From assembly GCF_006874465.1 (NCBI RefSeq), contig NZ_VIRL01000002.1:514092-578091 (forward strand): a DNA stretch of 64,000 bases. Reading direction: 5' to 3'. Shown here piece by piece: positions 38,362 through 46,167 of the stretch; the stretch's first letter is position 1; each line of letters starts with the position of its first letter. A program made the position numbers and the translations under genes. The notes below the pieces were generated by a model. It was not told the origin of the DNA. It worked only from the letters and a program-made list of their open reading frames with translations, and made no database searches. This DNA comes from Microbispora bryophytorum (GTDB taxonomy: Bacteria > Actinomycetota > Actinomycetes > Streptosporangiales > Streptosporangiaceae).

Positions 38362-39500
38362 GCCCGCACCCCCAGCGGCAGCTCGGCGCGCAACTCGAAC
38401 CCGCCGCCCGGCCTGTTGCCGCCGGCCAGCGTGCCGCCGAGCGCCCTGGCCCGATCCGCCAGCGACGTCAGCCCGAAGCCGCCGCGGGCCCGGTCGTCCC
38501 TGCCCGTTCCGTCGTCTCTGACCACGAGTGCCACCTGGTCATCGCCGAACGTGAGCGTGCCGTGCACGTGCTCGGCCTTCGCGTGCCGCAGCGCGTTGGT
38601 GAGCCCCTCCTGCAGCACCCGGTAGAGGACGAGCTCGGTGTCGGCCTTCAGATGCCGCTCCTCGCCCCGCACCTCGAAGCTCACGGTGATGCCGGTGCCG
38701 TCGAACGACGCCGCCAGCCGTTCGAGCGCGGCGCTGCCGACGCGGCCGTCCAGCGCGAGCGGCCGCAGCGCGCGCACCCAGCGCCGCGCGTCGGCCAGCG
38801 CCTCCACGGTGAGCTCCTTGGCCTGGCGGACCTCCGCCCAGGCGGCGTCGGGGCGGCGCCCGCGGAACCGCTCGGCGTTCTCCAAGCCCATCTTGATGAC
38901 GGTCAGATGGTGGCCGACGGAGCCGTGCATCTCCGCCGCCATCCGGGCCCGCTCCTCGGCGACGGCCAGCTCCCTGATCCGCTCCAGCAGGCCCTGGGCC
39001 TCCTCACGTCTGCGCCGTGCTTCCAGCGTGGAGGCCGCCATGCCCAGGACGAACGCGGAGAACACCGCCATCGCGGTGGCCTGGACGATGCCGTCGGCGA
39101 TCGTCGAGCCCAGGAGCGGCGGCATCACGGCGCATATGACGGTGACGCAGGACAGGGTGGCCGTCGCGACGCGAATGCCATGGAGAAAGGCCAGGTTGGC
39201 CACCGCGACGAGGATCAGGGGCATGTGGTAGACGGCCGCACCGGTGACCCCCATCATGAGCGTCGCCACCAGGAACAGCGGCCCCACCCAGAGGCGGCCC
39301 CGCGCCCGGCTCCAGGGCAGCGCCAGCCAGAGCGCCACGACCAGCACCAGGTTGGCGCCGAAGAGCGCGCACTGCAGCGGGGCGGCGCCGATCACGGCCG
39401 CCTGCGCGAGGCCGGTGGCCAGCAGGGCCGTCACCGTCCAGAACACGAGGTTGAACAGGAACGGCCGGTCGGCGTCGCGAAGCCAGTCGAAGCGCGCCAT
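38358..39500 (-). CDS. HisKA_3-type sensor histidine kinase
   Basis: About five or six membrane helices fill residues 15-155 with no large extracellular loop, so the signal is probably in or at the membrane. The dimerisation and phosphotransfer helix reads AEERARMAAEMHGSVGHHL, placing the phosphoacceptor at H192. In this family the residue after the histidine is normally acidic; here it is G193. The ATPase domain has LTNALRHAKAEH (N box), VVRDDGTG and GGFGLTSLADRARALGG. The length of 380 residues is usual. The partner regulator is downstream with a four-base overlap. Confidence 0.92.
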   Translation of the reverse strand: MARFDWLRDADRPFLFNLVFWTVTALLATGLAQAAVIGAAPLQCALFGANLVLVVALWLALPWSRARGRLWVGPLFLVATLMMGVTGAAVYHMPLILVAVANLAFLHGIRVATATLSCVTVICAVMPPLLGSTIADGIVQATAMAVFSAFVLGMAASTLEARRRREEAQGLLERIRELAVAEERARMAAEMHGSVGHHLTVIKMGLENAERFRGRRPDAAWAEVRQAKELTVEALADARRWVRALRPLALDGRVGSAALERLAASFDGTGITVSFEVRGEERHLKADTELVLYRVLQEGLTNALRHAKAEHVHGTLTFGDDQVALVVRDDGTGRDDRARGGFGLTSLADRARALGGTLAGGNRPGGGFELRAELPLGVRA

Positions 39501-39550
39501 GGTCCCGACCCTAGAGCGTTTCGGATCGGATGCAATCGCCCACAGGAACC

Positions 39551-39564
39551 ATGACCATGGTCAT
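39551..39564. promoter_or_regulatory. Perfect 14-bp palindrome upstream of the two-component operon
   Basis: ATGACCATGGTCAT lies 50 bases before the kinase start codon. Its position suits an operator, possibly for the regulator itself. Confidence 0.4.
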
Positions 39565-39673
39565 ACCCGCGTCTATCCGCCGCTCAATGCGCCGGTGGAC
39601 AGGGCGCGACGGACTGTGGCGCTTCACCCGCCGCGATGCCGTCGTGTGGTGACACCTCCGGACGACGGCCTGT

Positions 39674-39691
39674 CGTGACGGGGCCGTCACG
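39674..39691. terminator. Hairpin at the end of the GNAT gene
   Basis: CGTGACGG and CCGTCACG pair around a GG loop and overlap the acetyltransferase stop codon. It is short and lacks a T-run on either strand. Confidence 0.4.
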
Positions 39692-40391
39692 GCGTACGGA
39701 ACCCGCGGAACGTCACGCGCGTGCGGATCACGAAGCCGAGCCGCTCGTAGAGCGCGAGCGCGTCGACGTTGGCCTCGGCCACGTGGAGGAACGGGCGCTC
39801 GTCCCGAGCCGTGATCCGGGTGACCAGGGCGCGTACCAGGCGCGAGGCATGACCTCGGCCGCGGGCCTCCGGGGCGACGCAGACGGCGCTGATCTCGGTC
39901 CACCCGGGCGGGCGGAGCCGTTCGCCCGCCATGGCGACCAGCGCGCCGTTCTCACGGACCCCCAGATAGGTGCCGAGCTCATGCGTACGGGGCCAGAACG
40001 GACCCGGCCGGGTCCGCGCGGTGAGATCGAGCATCTCGGGCACGTCGTCGACGCCCAGCTCGACCGTCCGCGAGCCGGACTCGGCATCGGCGCGACCCGG
40101 GTGGGCGCCCGCGGGCCAGATCATCTGGAAGCCGTCGAGAGTGAAGACCGGCTCCCAGCCCGCAGGCGGGGTCGCCGGGCAGCTGAACAGATCGGCGAAC
40201 GCGCCGCGACCGAGCAGGCGCGCGAGGTCGGCCCACTCGGCCGGGCCGGGGTCGGCGGGCACCGCGGAGAAGGTCGCGACCTCCGGCATGTAGTTGGCCG
40301 CCCGGCCGAGCCGGCGGGCCAGGTGGGCGTGGTGACCGCGTAGCGACTCACCGACCGGGTCGTCGAGTGTGACGGTGTCGTGGTCGGCCAT
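39687..40391 (-). CDS. GNAT-family N-acetyltransferase
   Basis: The C-terminal half carries a GNAT fold: the acetyl-CoA loop reads VCVAPEARGRGHASRL near residues 167-182 and the end has NVDALALYERLGFV. The N-terminal 110 residues are less conserved and may set the substrate. Members with this layout are annotated as FR47-like acetyltransferases in related genomes; the substrate is unknown. The 234-residue gene stands alone, tail-to-head with the histidine kinase operon and divergent from the MerR gene. Confidence 0.88.
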   Translation of the reverse strand: MADHDTVTLDDPVGESLRGHHAHLARRLGRAANYMPEVATFSAVPADPGPAEWADLARLLGRGAFADLFSCPATPPAGWEPVFTLDGFQMIWPAGAHPGRADAESGSRTVELGVDDVPEMLDLTARTRPGPFWPRTHELGTYLGVRENGALVAMAGERLRPPGWTEISAVCVAPEARGRGHASRLVRALVTRITARDERPFLHVAEANVDALALYERLGFVIRTRVTFRGFRTP

Positions 40392-40508
40392 GGTGCGTGC
40401 CCTTCGTGTGTGCGGGGGTGAGAGCCGGTGACCAGCCGTCGGCGGGGTCGTGACCGGGGATTGTCGCAGCCGCAGTGTAGTCAGGCGGGCTTCCGCCCTC
40501 GCGGGGGC

Positions 40509-40539
40509 TTGAACCTCACGCCGGGGGAGGTCGTAGCGT
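40509..40539 (+). promoter_or_regulatory. MerR-type promoter with 19-bp spacer and dyad
   Basis: TTGAAC (40509-40514) and TAGCGT (40534-40539) are separated by 19 bp, the over-long spacer typical of MerR-controlled promoters. An inverted repeat, ACCTC (40513-40517) with GAGGT (40527-40531), sits in the spacer. The start of transcription would be at or within a base or two of the GTG at 40547, so the mRNA may be leaderless. Confidence 0.6.
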
Positions 40540-40546
40540 TTCGGGC

Positions 40547-41320
40547 GTGATCGGGGCAGACGACGCCGGACGGCGATGGTCGATCGGCGAACTGGCGCGG
40601 GCGGCCGGGATGACGGTGCGCGCGCTGCACCACTACGACGAGATCGGGCTGCTGAGCGCGAGCGAGCGTACGCCCGCCGGGCACCGCCGATACACCGAGC
40701 GTGACCTGCGGCGGTTGTACCGGGTCCGCGCGCTTCGGGCGCTCGGCCTGTCGCTGGAGGAGATCGCGGGTGTTCTCGACGGCGCCGCGGACGACCCCGA
40801 GTCGATGCGCGAGCTGCTGACGGCGCAGTTGCGCAGGCTCGACGAGCACGCCGAGCTCATCGGAATGCTGCGCCGGCGGATCCGCGGCCTGCTCCGGCAG
40901 GCCGGCGACTCGTCCGGCCCCGATCCGGACCGGTTGATGACCACATTGGAGTTGATGTCGGTGTTCGAGACCTATTTCACCGAAGAGCAGCGCGAGCGGC
41001 TGGCCGAGCGCAGGAACGCGCTGGGCGGCGAGGGCGTCGAAGCGGCCAAGCACGAGTGGGCGGGGCTCGTCGAGGAGGGCCTGCGGCTCGTGGAGAGCGG
41101 CGTGCCCGCGGAGGACGAGCGCGCCCGGGACCTGGTACGCCGCTGGGACGCGCTGGCGGGCGGGTTCCACCCCGACGGAGCGGACGGCGAACGGACCAGG
41201 GCGGCGGCCCGCAGGATGTGGCAGGACAACAGCGCGGAGATCGGAGGGAGCCTGCCCTGGCCGGTCGAGCGGATGGCGGGCCTGGTGGCCTACCTGGAAC
41301 AGGCCCGCCAGGCCGGCTGA
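40547..41320 (+). CDS. MerR-family regulator with TipAS-like C-terminal domain
   Basis: The N-terminal winged helix reads WSIGELARAAGMTVRALHHYDEIGLL with GHRRYTERDLRRLYRVRALR, a classic MerR DNA-binding unit (about 10-80). A dimerisation coiled coil follows (to about 125). Residues about 130-255 resemble the TipAS antibiotic-binding domain, with YFTEEQRERLAERR and the segment around WAGLVEEGLRLVESGVPAED. No MerR metal-binding cysteines are present, so a drug-like or peptide ligand is likelier than a metal. The 19-bp spacer promoter just upstream suggests autoregulation. Length 257 residues is normal for TipA-like proteins. Confidence 0.9.
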   Translation: MIGADDAGRRWSIGELARAAGMTVRALHHYDEIGLLSASERTPAGHRRYTERDLRRLYRVRALRALGLSLEEIAGVLDGAADDPESMRELLTAQLRRLDEHAELIGMLRRRIRGLLRQAGDSSGPDPDRLMTTLELMSVFETYFTEEQRERLAERRNALGGEGVEAAKHEWAGLVEEGLRLVESGVPAEDERARDLVRRWDALAGGFHPDGADGERTRAAARRMWQDNSAEIGGSLPWPVERMAGLVAYLEQARQAG

Positions 41321-41439
41321 GCTCGTCCGGCACGGCGGGCAGAGGCGGGCCGGGTCGCGGGGGCGCTGCTCGCGGGGTGAACCTTTCACCCGTTCCGCCG
41401 CGTCTCCCGAGCACCGAGCAGAGCGGGGGAGGGCGAACG

Positions 41440-41468
41440 TTGACCGGCAGGAGGGGCCGGCCTACCGT
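41440..41468 (+). promoter_or_regulatory. Predicted promoter of the small secreted protein gene
   Basis: TTGACC (41440-41445) and TACCGT (41463-41468) are 17 bp apart, with the start about 35 bases before the GTG. A good match to the housekeeping consensus. Confidence 0.6.
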
Positions 41469-41510
41469 CCGGGTCGCCCGCCCCCGCACCCGCCGTCAGC
41501 CGGAGGTTCC

Positions 41511-42002
41511 GTGTTCCGCACCGCCGCAGCGCGCCTCGCCCCCCTGGCCGTCGCCGTCCTCGTGGCGGCCACCGCGCTCCCCGCCTCGGCCGAGGTCGCC
41601 GACCCCGCTCCCATCGGCCCCCACCAGTACTTCTACGGTTTCGTCAACGGCCAGACCGGCCACACGATCATCAAGATGGCGTGCTACGGGCCGGTGTTCC
41701 CGGGACAGACCGGTCATCCGTTCCCCGGGCAGACGGTGGAGGTGCGGCCCGTCGCGATCTCGTCGTCGTCGGCGAGTATCGGCTACACCGGCAGCGGCGG
41801 CGGGCCGATCGCGGTGGACATGGGCGACCCGTCGACCGTCGCGAGGGCGCTCGTGCTGCGCTACTACGGGGTCAAGGCCGAGATCCCGGCCACCGCGACA
41901 CTGCCGTGCTACGGCTCAGGGAAGGTGACGTTCACGCCCGTGGCCGACAGTTGGACCGCCCGCCAGGCGACCGTCCTCGTCGACTACGTCGGCCAGCCCT
42001 GA
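41511..42002 (+). CDS. Small secreted protein of unknown function
   Basis: I do not recognise a characterised family. A signal peptide is clear (MFRTAAARLAPLAVAVLVAA, cleavage near ASA-E at residue 28). The mature part of about 135 residues looks like a single beta-rich domain with two cysteines (in KMACYGPV and TLPCYGSG) that could form one disulfide. It contains two GQT stretches (FPGQTGHPFPGQTV). The GTG start follows GGAGG at a good distance and a strong promoter. It is convergent with the third kinase gene across a strong terminator, so no operon partner is indicated. Confidence 0.82.
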   Translation: MFRTAAARLAPLAVAVLVAATALPASAEVADPAPIGPHQYFYGFVNGQTGHTIIKMACYGPVFPGQTGHPFPGQTVEVRPVAISSSSASIGYTGSGGGPIAVDMGDPSTVARALVLRYYGVKAEIPATATLPCYGSGKVTFTPVADSWTARQATVLVDYVGQP

Positions 42003-42027
42003 CCCGCATCGCGTCGCCGCCGTGCCG

Positions 42028-42063
42028 TGACTGCGGGCACCCGCGCAGGGGTGCCCGCGGTCA
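42028..42063. terminator. Bidirectional terminator hairpin
   Basis: TGAC-T-GCGGGCACCC pairs with GGGTGCCCGC-G-GTCA around a 6-base loop, giving about 14 base pairs with one internal mismatch between two convergent genes. Confidence 0.75.
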
Positions 42064-42087
42064 CCGGCGTGACACGCCCGCCGGTCA

Positions 42088-44760
42088 CTACTTCGCCGGT
42101 TTGAAGGTGGCGGCGATGGTCTCGAAGAGCTCCTTCTTCTTCTTCCAGTCCTTGTCCTGGGTCTTGTAGAGCAGCGCGTAGCCGTTGTGCTTGTCGGTGA
42201 CGAAGCCGCGGTCGATCACGCGGGACCGGTAGCGGCTGTCGCCGAAGGTGAACTCCCAGTCGGCCGCGGTCTTCCAGTACCCCTTGACGTCTCTGATCTC
42301 GACCAGCTTGTAGCCGGGGAAGTTCCGGCTCATCCCGGGCACATCGCGCCGCCAGACCTTCAACGCGTCCGACTCGGGGCTCGTGGTGTGGTGGACCTCA
42401 AGATAGGTGTGCGAGTCCCCCCGGAAGCGGACCTCGCCGTTGCCCCTGCCGTCGACGTGCCACCCCTTCGGCAGCGCGAGCGAGAACCCGCTCGAGTGCT
42501 TGTACTTGTGCCAGCCCTCGGGAACGCCGGCGGGCTCGGAGGTCGTGGCACTCGGGGACGGCTCGGGGGACGGGGACGTCGCCTCGTCCGAGGCGGACGG
42601 CTCGGCGGAGGACGGCTCGGCGGAGGATGGTGCGGCGGAGGACGCGGCGTCGGAGGGCTTGTCGGCGGTCTTCCCCGTCGCGGCGGGGGCCGCGTCCGAC
42701 CCGGAAGCGGGGTCGCCCCCCTGGTCGCCCTCGCCTGCCATCAGGCCGAGGTAGCCCGCCACACCCGCGATGATCAGCAGCGCGGGAATGAGGATCAGCG
42801 CGACCTTCAGCATGCCGTTCGACGACCGCTGCGGGACCGGGCTGGTGGACACCGGGTGCCAGGCCGCCCCGCCCTGCGCGGGCACCGTGGCGGGCGCCTG
42901 CCGCAGCCCGGCCATCGGGCTGCCGGCTCCGGCGATCCCGGCCGCGCCCGAGCCGTCCTGCGCCCGGTCCTCCATGGCCGTGCGCCGCTCGTCGCCCGCG
43001 CCCGGCGTGGACCCGCCGTTCGAGAAGGGCCGCGAGGTCCCGGCGCGGGCCGCTCCGGCGCGCTCGCCGGCCCGGTCCGTACGGCTGTCGCTCCCGCCCG
43101 CCGCGCCGGAGCCGGTGGCCCCGGAGGAGGCGGACGAGGCCGGCCCCGTCGTGCCCTTGGATCCGGTGGCCCCTCCCGCGGCGCCCTTCGCTGTCGCGCT
43201 CGCGCCGAAGGCCGCCGAGGACGGCGATGCCGAAGACTGTGATGCCGAAGTCTGCGATGCCGAAGACTGGGGCGTCGTGGGCGAGCGCTCGCCGGAGGAG
43301 GTGCCGGGACCCTTCGCCGTGCCTGAGGCGGCCGAGCCCTCCGGCGCCTTGCGGTCCTCCGCGCCGGAGGTCGCGCCGGAGCCCATAGCGGGGCTGACCT
43401 TGACGGTGCCGTCGCCGGCGTCCGCTTCCGCCGGACCGGCTTGCCTCCCGGGCCGCTCCTCGGCGGGGACGCCGGTCGAGGGCTTCGTACGGGCGGGCGG
43501 GGCGGCCTGCGCTCCGGTTTCCGGCATGCCTTCCGGCATGGTCTCCGGCACAGCGCCAGGCACAGCGCCCGGCGCCTTCTCCGCCTTCTCCTGAGCCGGG
43601 CCGTCCCCCTGCTCCGGCGGCCCGTCGTCGCGTATGACCGGGAGGGGCGAGGTGATCTCGCCGGGGCCCGCTGCCTCGCTTGCGGCCCCGGTCCCACCGC
43701 GCCCGGCCGCCGCTCCCCTGCCGGAGGCGGGCGCATGGTCCGCCCCCGCCTCCTCGTCGCCCTGCTCGTGACGATCGTCCCGCCGGGCGGAGGATCCGGG
43801 CGGGGGAGACCCGGGCGGGGGAGACACCGGCGGGTACGGCGCCGCGCCCCGTGAGGCGGGCGTTTTGGGCTTCGCGGCCTCCGGCCTCTCGGGGCGCGGC
43901 GAAGCAGGCTCGGCGGGCGCGGCGCCGGGTGCGGGCGGCGAGGACAGCTCCCGCGAGGCGCGCTTGAGCAGCCGGGTCAGCTCGTCGTAGCCGGGCCGGT
44001 CGGCGGGCTCCTTGGCGAGCATCCGCAGGAGCACGGGGCCCAGCGCGCCCGCGCGTCGCGGCGGGGCCGGGGCGTCGTTCAGCACGGCGTGCATGGTGGC
44101 CATCGCCATGCCCCGGTCGTGCGGGGGCTTGCCCTCCGCCGCCGTGTAGAGCGTGGCGCCGAGCGACCACAGGTCCGATTCGCGCTGCGCGGCCTCGCCG
44201 CGGAGCCGTTCGGGGGCGATGAAGGCGGGGGTGCCGACGAGGCCGGTGCGGGTCATGGTGGAGTCGGCTTCGAGCCTGGCGATGCCGAAGTCGGTCAGGA
44301 CCACCCGGCTGTCATCGGTGAGCAGCACGTTCTCGGGCTTGACGTCGCGGTGCAGCACGCCCTGGCGATGGGCGGCGCGCAGCGCGTCCAGGATCTGCAG
44401 GCCGATCTCGACGGTGCGCTGGGCGGGCAGCGGGCCGTCCTCCCTGATCACCTGCCCGAGCGAGCGGGACGTCACCAACTGCATGATGATCCAGGGGCGG
44501 TCGTCCTCTTCGATCACATCGTGGACGACCACCACGTTCGGGTGCGTGAGGCGGCCCGCGGCCCTGGCCTCGCGCATGGTCCGGCGATTGAGGTCGCTGA
44601 GCTCGTCGCCCATGGCGCTGTCGTAGCGGACCTCCTTGACCGCGACCTCGCGGTCCAGCAACTGGTCGTGGGCGCGCCAGACGACGCCCATGCCTCCGCG
44701 GCCGATCGGCTCCACCAACTGGTACCGGCCTCCGACGAGCCGGCCTTCCGCACGCGACAC
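42088..44760 (-). CDS. Transmembrane serine/threonine protein kinase with extracellular sensor-like domain
   Basis: The kinase domain (about 8-265) has IGRGGMG, VAVKE, HRDVKPEN, DFGIA and IAPERLRG. The linker to the membrane is very long, about 400 residues of Ala/Ser/Glu/Pro low complexity with short repeats (SASQTSASQSSAS). The helix is at about 660-685 (LKVALILIPALLIIAGVAGYLGL). After a Ser/Pro stalk comes a folded domain at 746-890 shared with the kinase ending at 31089: GFSLALP, VRF, YLEV, AADWEFT, VIDRGF and FETIAATFKP. GTG 44760 is chosen because GGAAGGGG lies five bases upstream; a TTG at 44781 would add seven residues. Confidence 0.92.
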   Translation of the reverse strand: MSRAEGRLVGGRYQLVEPIGRGGMGVVWRAHDQLLDREVAVKEVRYDSAMGDELSDLNRRTMREARAAGRLTHPNVVVVHDVIEEDDRPWIIMQLVTSRSLGQVIREDGPLPAQRTVEIGLQILDALRAAHRQGVLHRDVKPENVLLTDDSRVVLTDFGIARLEADSTMTRTGLVGTPAFIAPERLRGEAAQRESDLWSLGATLYTAAEGKPPHDRGMAMATMHAVLNDAPAPPRRAGALGPVLLRMLAKEPADRPGYDELTRLLKRASRELSSPPAPGAAPAEPASPRPERPEAAKPKTPASRGAAPYPPVSPPPGSPPPGSSARRDDRHEQGDEEAGADHAPASGRGAAAGRGGTGAASEAAGPGEITSPLPVIRDDGPPEQGDGPAQEKAEKAPGAVPGAVPETMPEGMPETGAQAAPPARTKPSTGVPAEERPGRQAGPAEADAGDGTVKVSPAMGSGATSGAEDRKAPEGSAASGTAKGPGTSSGERSPTTPQSSASQTSASQSSASPSSAAFGASATAKGAAGGATGSKGTTGPASSASSGATGSGAAGGSDSRTDRAGERAGAARAGTSRPFSNGGSTPGAGDERRTAMEDRAQDGSGAAGIAGAGSPMAGLRQAPATVPAQGGAAWHPVSTSPVPQRSSNGMLKVALILIPALLIIAGVAGYLGLMAGEGDQGGDPASGSDAAPAATGKTADKPSDAASSAAPSSAEPSSAEPSASDEATSPSPEPSPSATTSEPAGVPEGWHKYKHSSGFSLALPKGWHVDGRGNGEVRFRGDSHTYLEVHHTTSPESDALKVWRRDVPGMSRNFPGYKLVEIRDVKGYWKTAADWEFTFGDSRYRSRVIDRGFVTDKHNGYALLYKTQDKDWKKKKELFETIAATFKPAK

Positions 44761-44854
44761 TCGAACCCCTTCCTGGACCAATGAATCGTCCCACGGATGG
44801 CAAAGGGATCAACCGCGTACATGACTGACGATCCCGAAATCCGAGACAAATCGG

Positions 44855-44883
44855 TTCGAGTCGTGGCCGCTCGCTGCTAAGGT
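44855..44883 (+). promoter_or_regulatory. Possible promoter of the chorismate mutase leader
   Basis: TTCGAG (44855-44860) and TAAGGT (44878-44883) are 17 bp apart. The -35 is weak. Transcription would start about at 44890, almost at the ATG of the leader reading frame. Confidence 0.4.
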
Positions 44884-44890
44884 CCTTGTT

Positions 44891-44944
44891 ATGGGTAGGT
44901 ACAGCTTGTTTACGAGGCCGGTTCCGGGAGGGCCGGTCGCGTGA
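44891..44944 (+). CDS. Putative 17-residue leader peptide
   Basis: An ATG opens a short frame encoding MGRYSLFTRPVPGGPVA before TGA at 44942-44944. Its second half forms the left arm of a long hairpin, and an intrinsic-type terminator follows 31 bases after its stop, all ahead of a chorismate mutase gene. It contains one Tyr and one Phe codon, the end products of that branch, but no run of them, so classic ribosome-stalling attenuation is only a possibility. Not proven to be translated. Confidence 0.4.
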   Translation: MGRYSLFTRPVPGGPVA

Positions 44945-44971
44945 CGTGAGCTAGCGACCATCCGGGACCGG
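44918..44971 (+). promoter_or_regulatory. Two-part leader hairpin
   Basis: CCGGTTCCGGG (44918-44928) pairs with TCCGGGACCGG (44961-44971) over 11 positions including two G-U pairs, and inside it GGTCGC (44935-44940) pairs with GCGACC (44954-44959). It ends four bases before the terminator stem. A mutually exclusive antiterminator pairing was not obvious by eye. Confidence 0.55.
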
Positions 44972-44975
44972 CTTG

Positions 44976-45006
44976 AGGCAGGGACGCCAGCGTCTCTGCC
45001 TTTTTC
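44976..45006 (+). terminator. Intrinsic terminator/attenuator in the leader
   Basis: AGGCAGGGACGC pairs with GCGTCTCTGCCT (one G-U) around CA and is followed directly by TTTTTCG. It is the only hairpin with a clear T-run that I noted in this window, and it lies 80 bases before the chorismate mutase start, not after a gene, so it should act as an attenuator. Confidence 0.75.
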
Positions 45007-45085
45007 GTTCTCTCGGAGGTCCGATCTCAGCGAATCCCCATGGCAGACGGCCGGTTCCGCGGGGCCGGCGCACGGAGGAGCCCAC

Positions 45086-46087
45086 ATGTCGAAGGCAGCC
45101 CAACTCGACCGCGACGCCGTACGGATCGGCGACCTCGTGATCGGCGACGGGCGCCCCGTTGTGGTGATCGGGGGCCGGGACGCCCGCTGGCTGCGCCTGC
45201 GCGGCGACGGCGGCCCTCCCGTCGACGGAGCGGAGATCGTGCAGGACGGGCCGGGAGACTCCTCGAAGGACGGGTCGTGCGCGGACGGGGCGGTCGCCGA
45301 GGCCAGAGCGCGGTGGGCGGGCCCGCTGCTGGTGGAGCCCGCCACGGTCGCCGACCTGTCCGCCGTGGCCCGGCACGCCGACGGAGTGGTGGTCGGGGCG
45401 GCCTGGGCGGCCGACCCCGATCTCGTCCGCGCCGCGGCCCGGCTCGGGCTTCCCGTCGTCCTCCAGCGGGGAAGCGCCCGGCATGGGCGGCCGGCGACGC
45501 TGGTGGAGTGGCTGGCCGCGGTGGATGACTGCGCGGCCGAGGGCAACGAGGCGGTCGTGCTCTGCGAGAGCGGCGGCCGCGGCGAACCGCAGGACGCCGC
45601 GCCCGACCTCGGGCTCATGCGCGCCGCCCGGGAGCGCGTCGGCCGCCCCGTGCTGGCCGGACTGGGCGGCGACGGCGGGCTCGCGGACGCGGCGGTGGCG
45701 GCGGGGGCGGACGGCCTGCTGATCGACCCGGGCGCGCCCGAGCGAGCCCTCGCGGCGGCGCACGAGGCGGCGACCGTCATGGCGGCGCTCGTACGGCCGG
45801 ACGATCCCGAGACCCTCGACGCGGCCCGGGGCGCGATCGACCGCGTGGACGCGGCCCTCGCCACGCTCCTCGAACGCCGGGCCGCGCTGGCCGGGCGGAT
45901 CCAGCGGCTCAAGCCCGTCGGCGGGTTCCGGGGGCGGGACATGGACCGCGAGCGCCGCCTCGTCGCGGCCATGGCCCGCCGTGCTCCCAGCCTCGGCGCC
46001 GTGCTGCTCGCCCCGATCATGAACGCTGTGATCGAGGCCGGATTGCGCCTGTCGGAGGAGCGGCGGGACGGCGGGGAGCGGGGATAG
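45086..46087 (+). CDS. Chorismate mutase with degenerate DAHP-synthase-like N-terminal domain
   Basis: The last 90 residues (about 245-330) form an AroQ-type chorismate mutase: AARGAIDRVDAALATLLERR, then IQRLK and RDMDRERRL keep the Arg, Lys, Asp and Glu residues of the active site, which turns chorismate to prephenate. Residues about 10-240 follow the type I-beta DAHP synthase/KDO8P synthase barrel: IGDGRPVVVIGG, GLPVVLQRG, WLAAVDDCAAEGNEAVVLCE and VAAGADGLLIDPGAPERAL. However, the GPCxxES metal-Cys loop, the KPRTSPYSF substrate loop and the late SH metal ligand are missing or replaced (GGRDARW, GLGGDGG). The barrel is probably not catalytic and may be regulatory. ATG 45086 follows GGAGGAG; an attenuator-like leader precedes it. 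Confidence 0.8.
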   Translation: MSKAAQLDRDAVRIGDLVIGDGRPVVVIGGRDARWLRLRGDGGPPVDGAEIVQDGPGDSSKDGSCADGAVAEARARWAGPLLVEPATVADLSAVARHADGVVVGAAWAADPDLVRAAARLGLPVVLQRGSARHGRPATLVEWLAAVDDCAAEGNEAVVLCESGGRGEPQDAAPDLGLMRAARERVGRPVLAGLGGDGGLADAAVAAGADGLLIDPGAPERALAAAHEAATVMAALVRPDDPETLDAARGAIDRVDAALATLLERRAALAGRIQRLKPVGGFRGRDMDRERRLVAAMARRAPSLGAVLLAPIMNAVIEAGLRLSEERRDGGERG

Positions 46088-46167
46088 AATTCTGTTTCAC
46101 CTGAGTCCCACCGGCTCGCGATCACGGCGTAGGCCCTGGTCCGCGGTCCGGTGACGATGGGGGTCGC

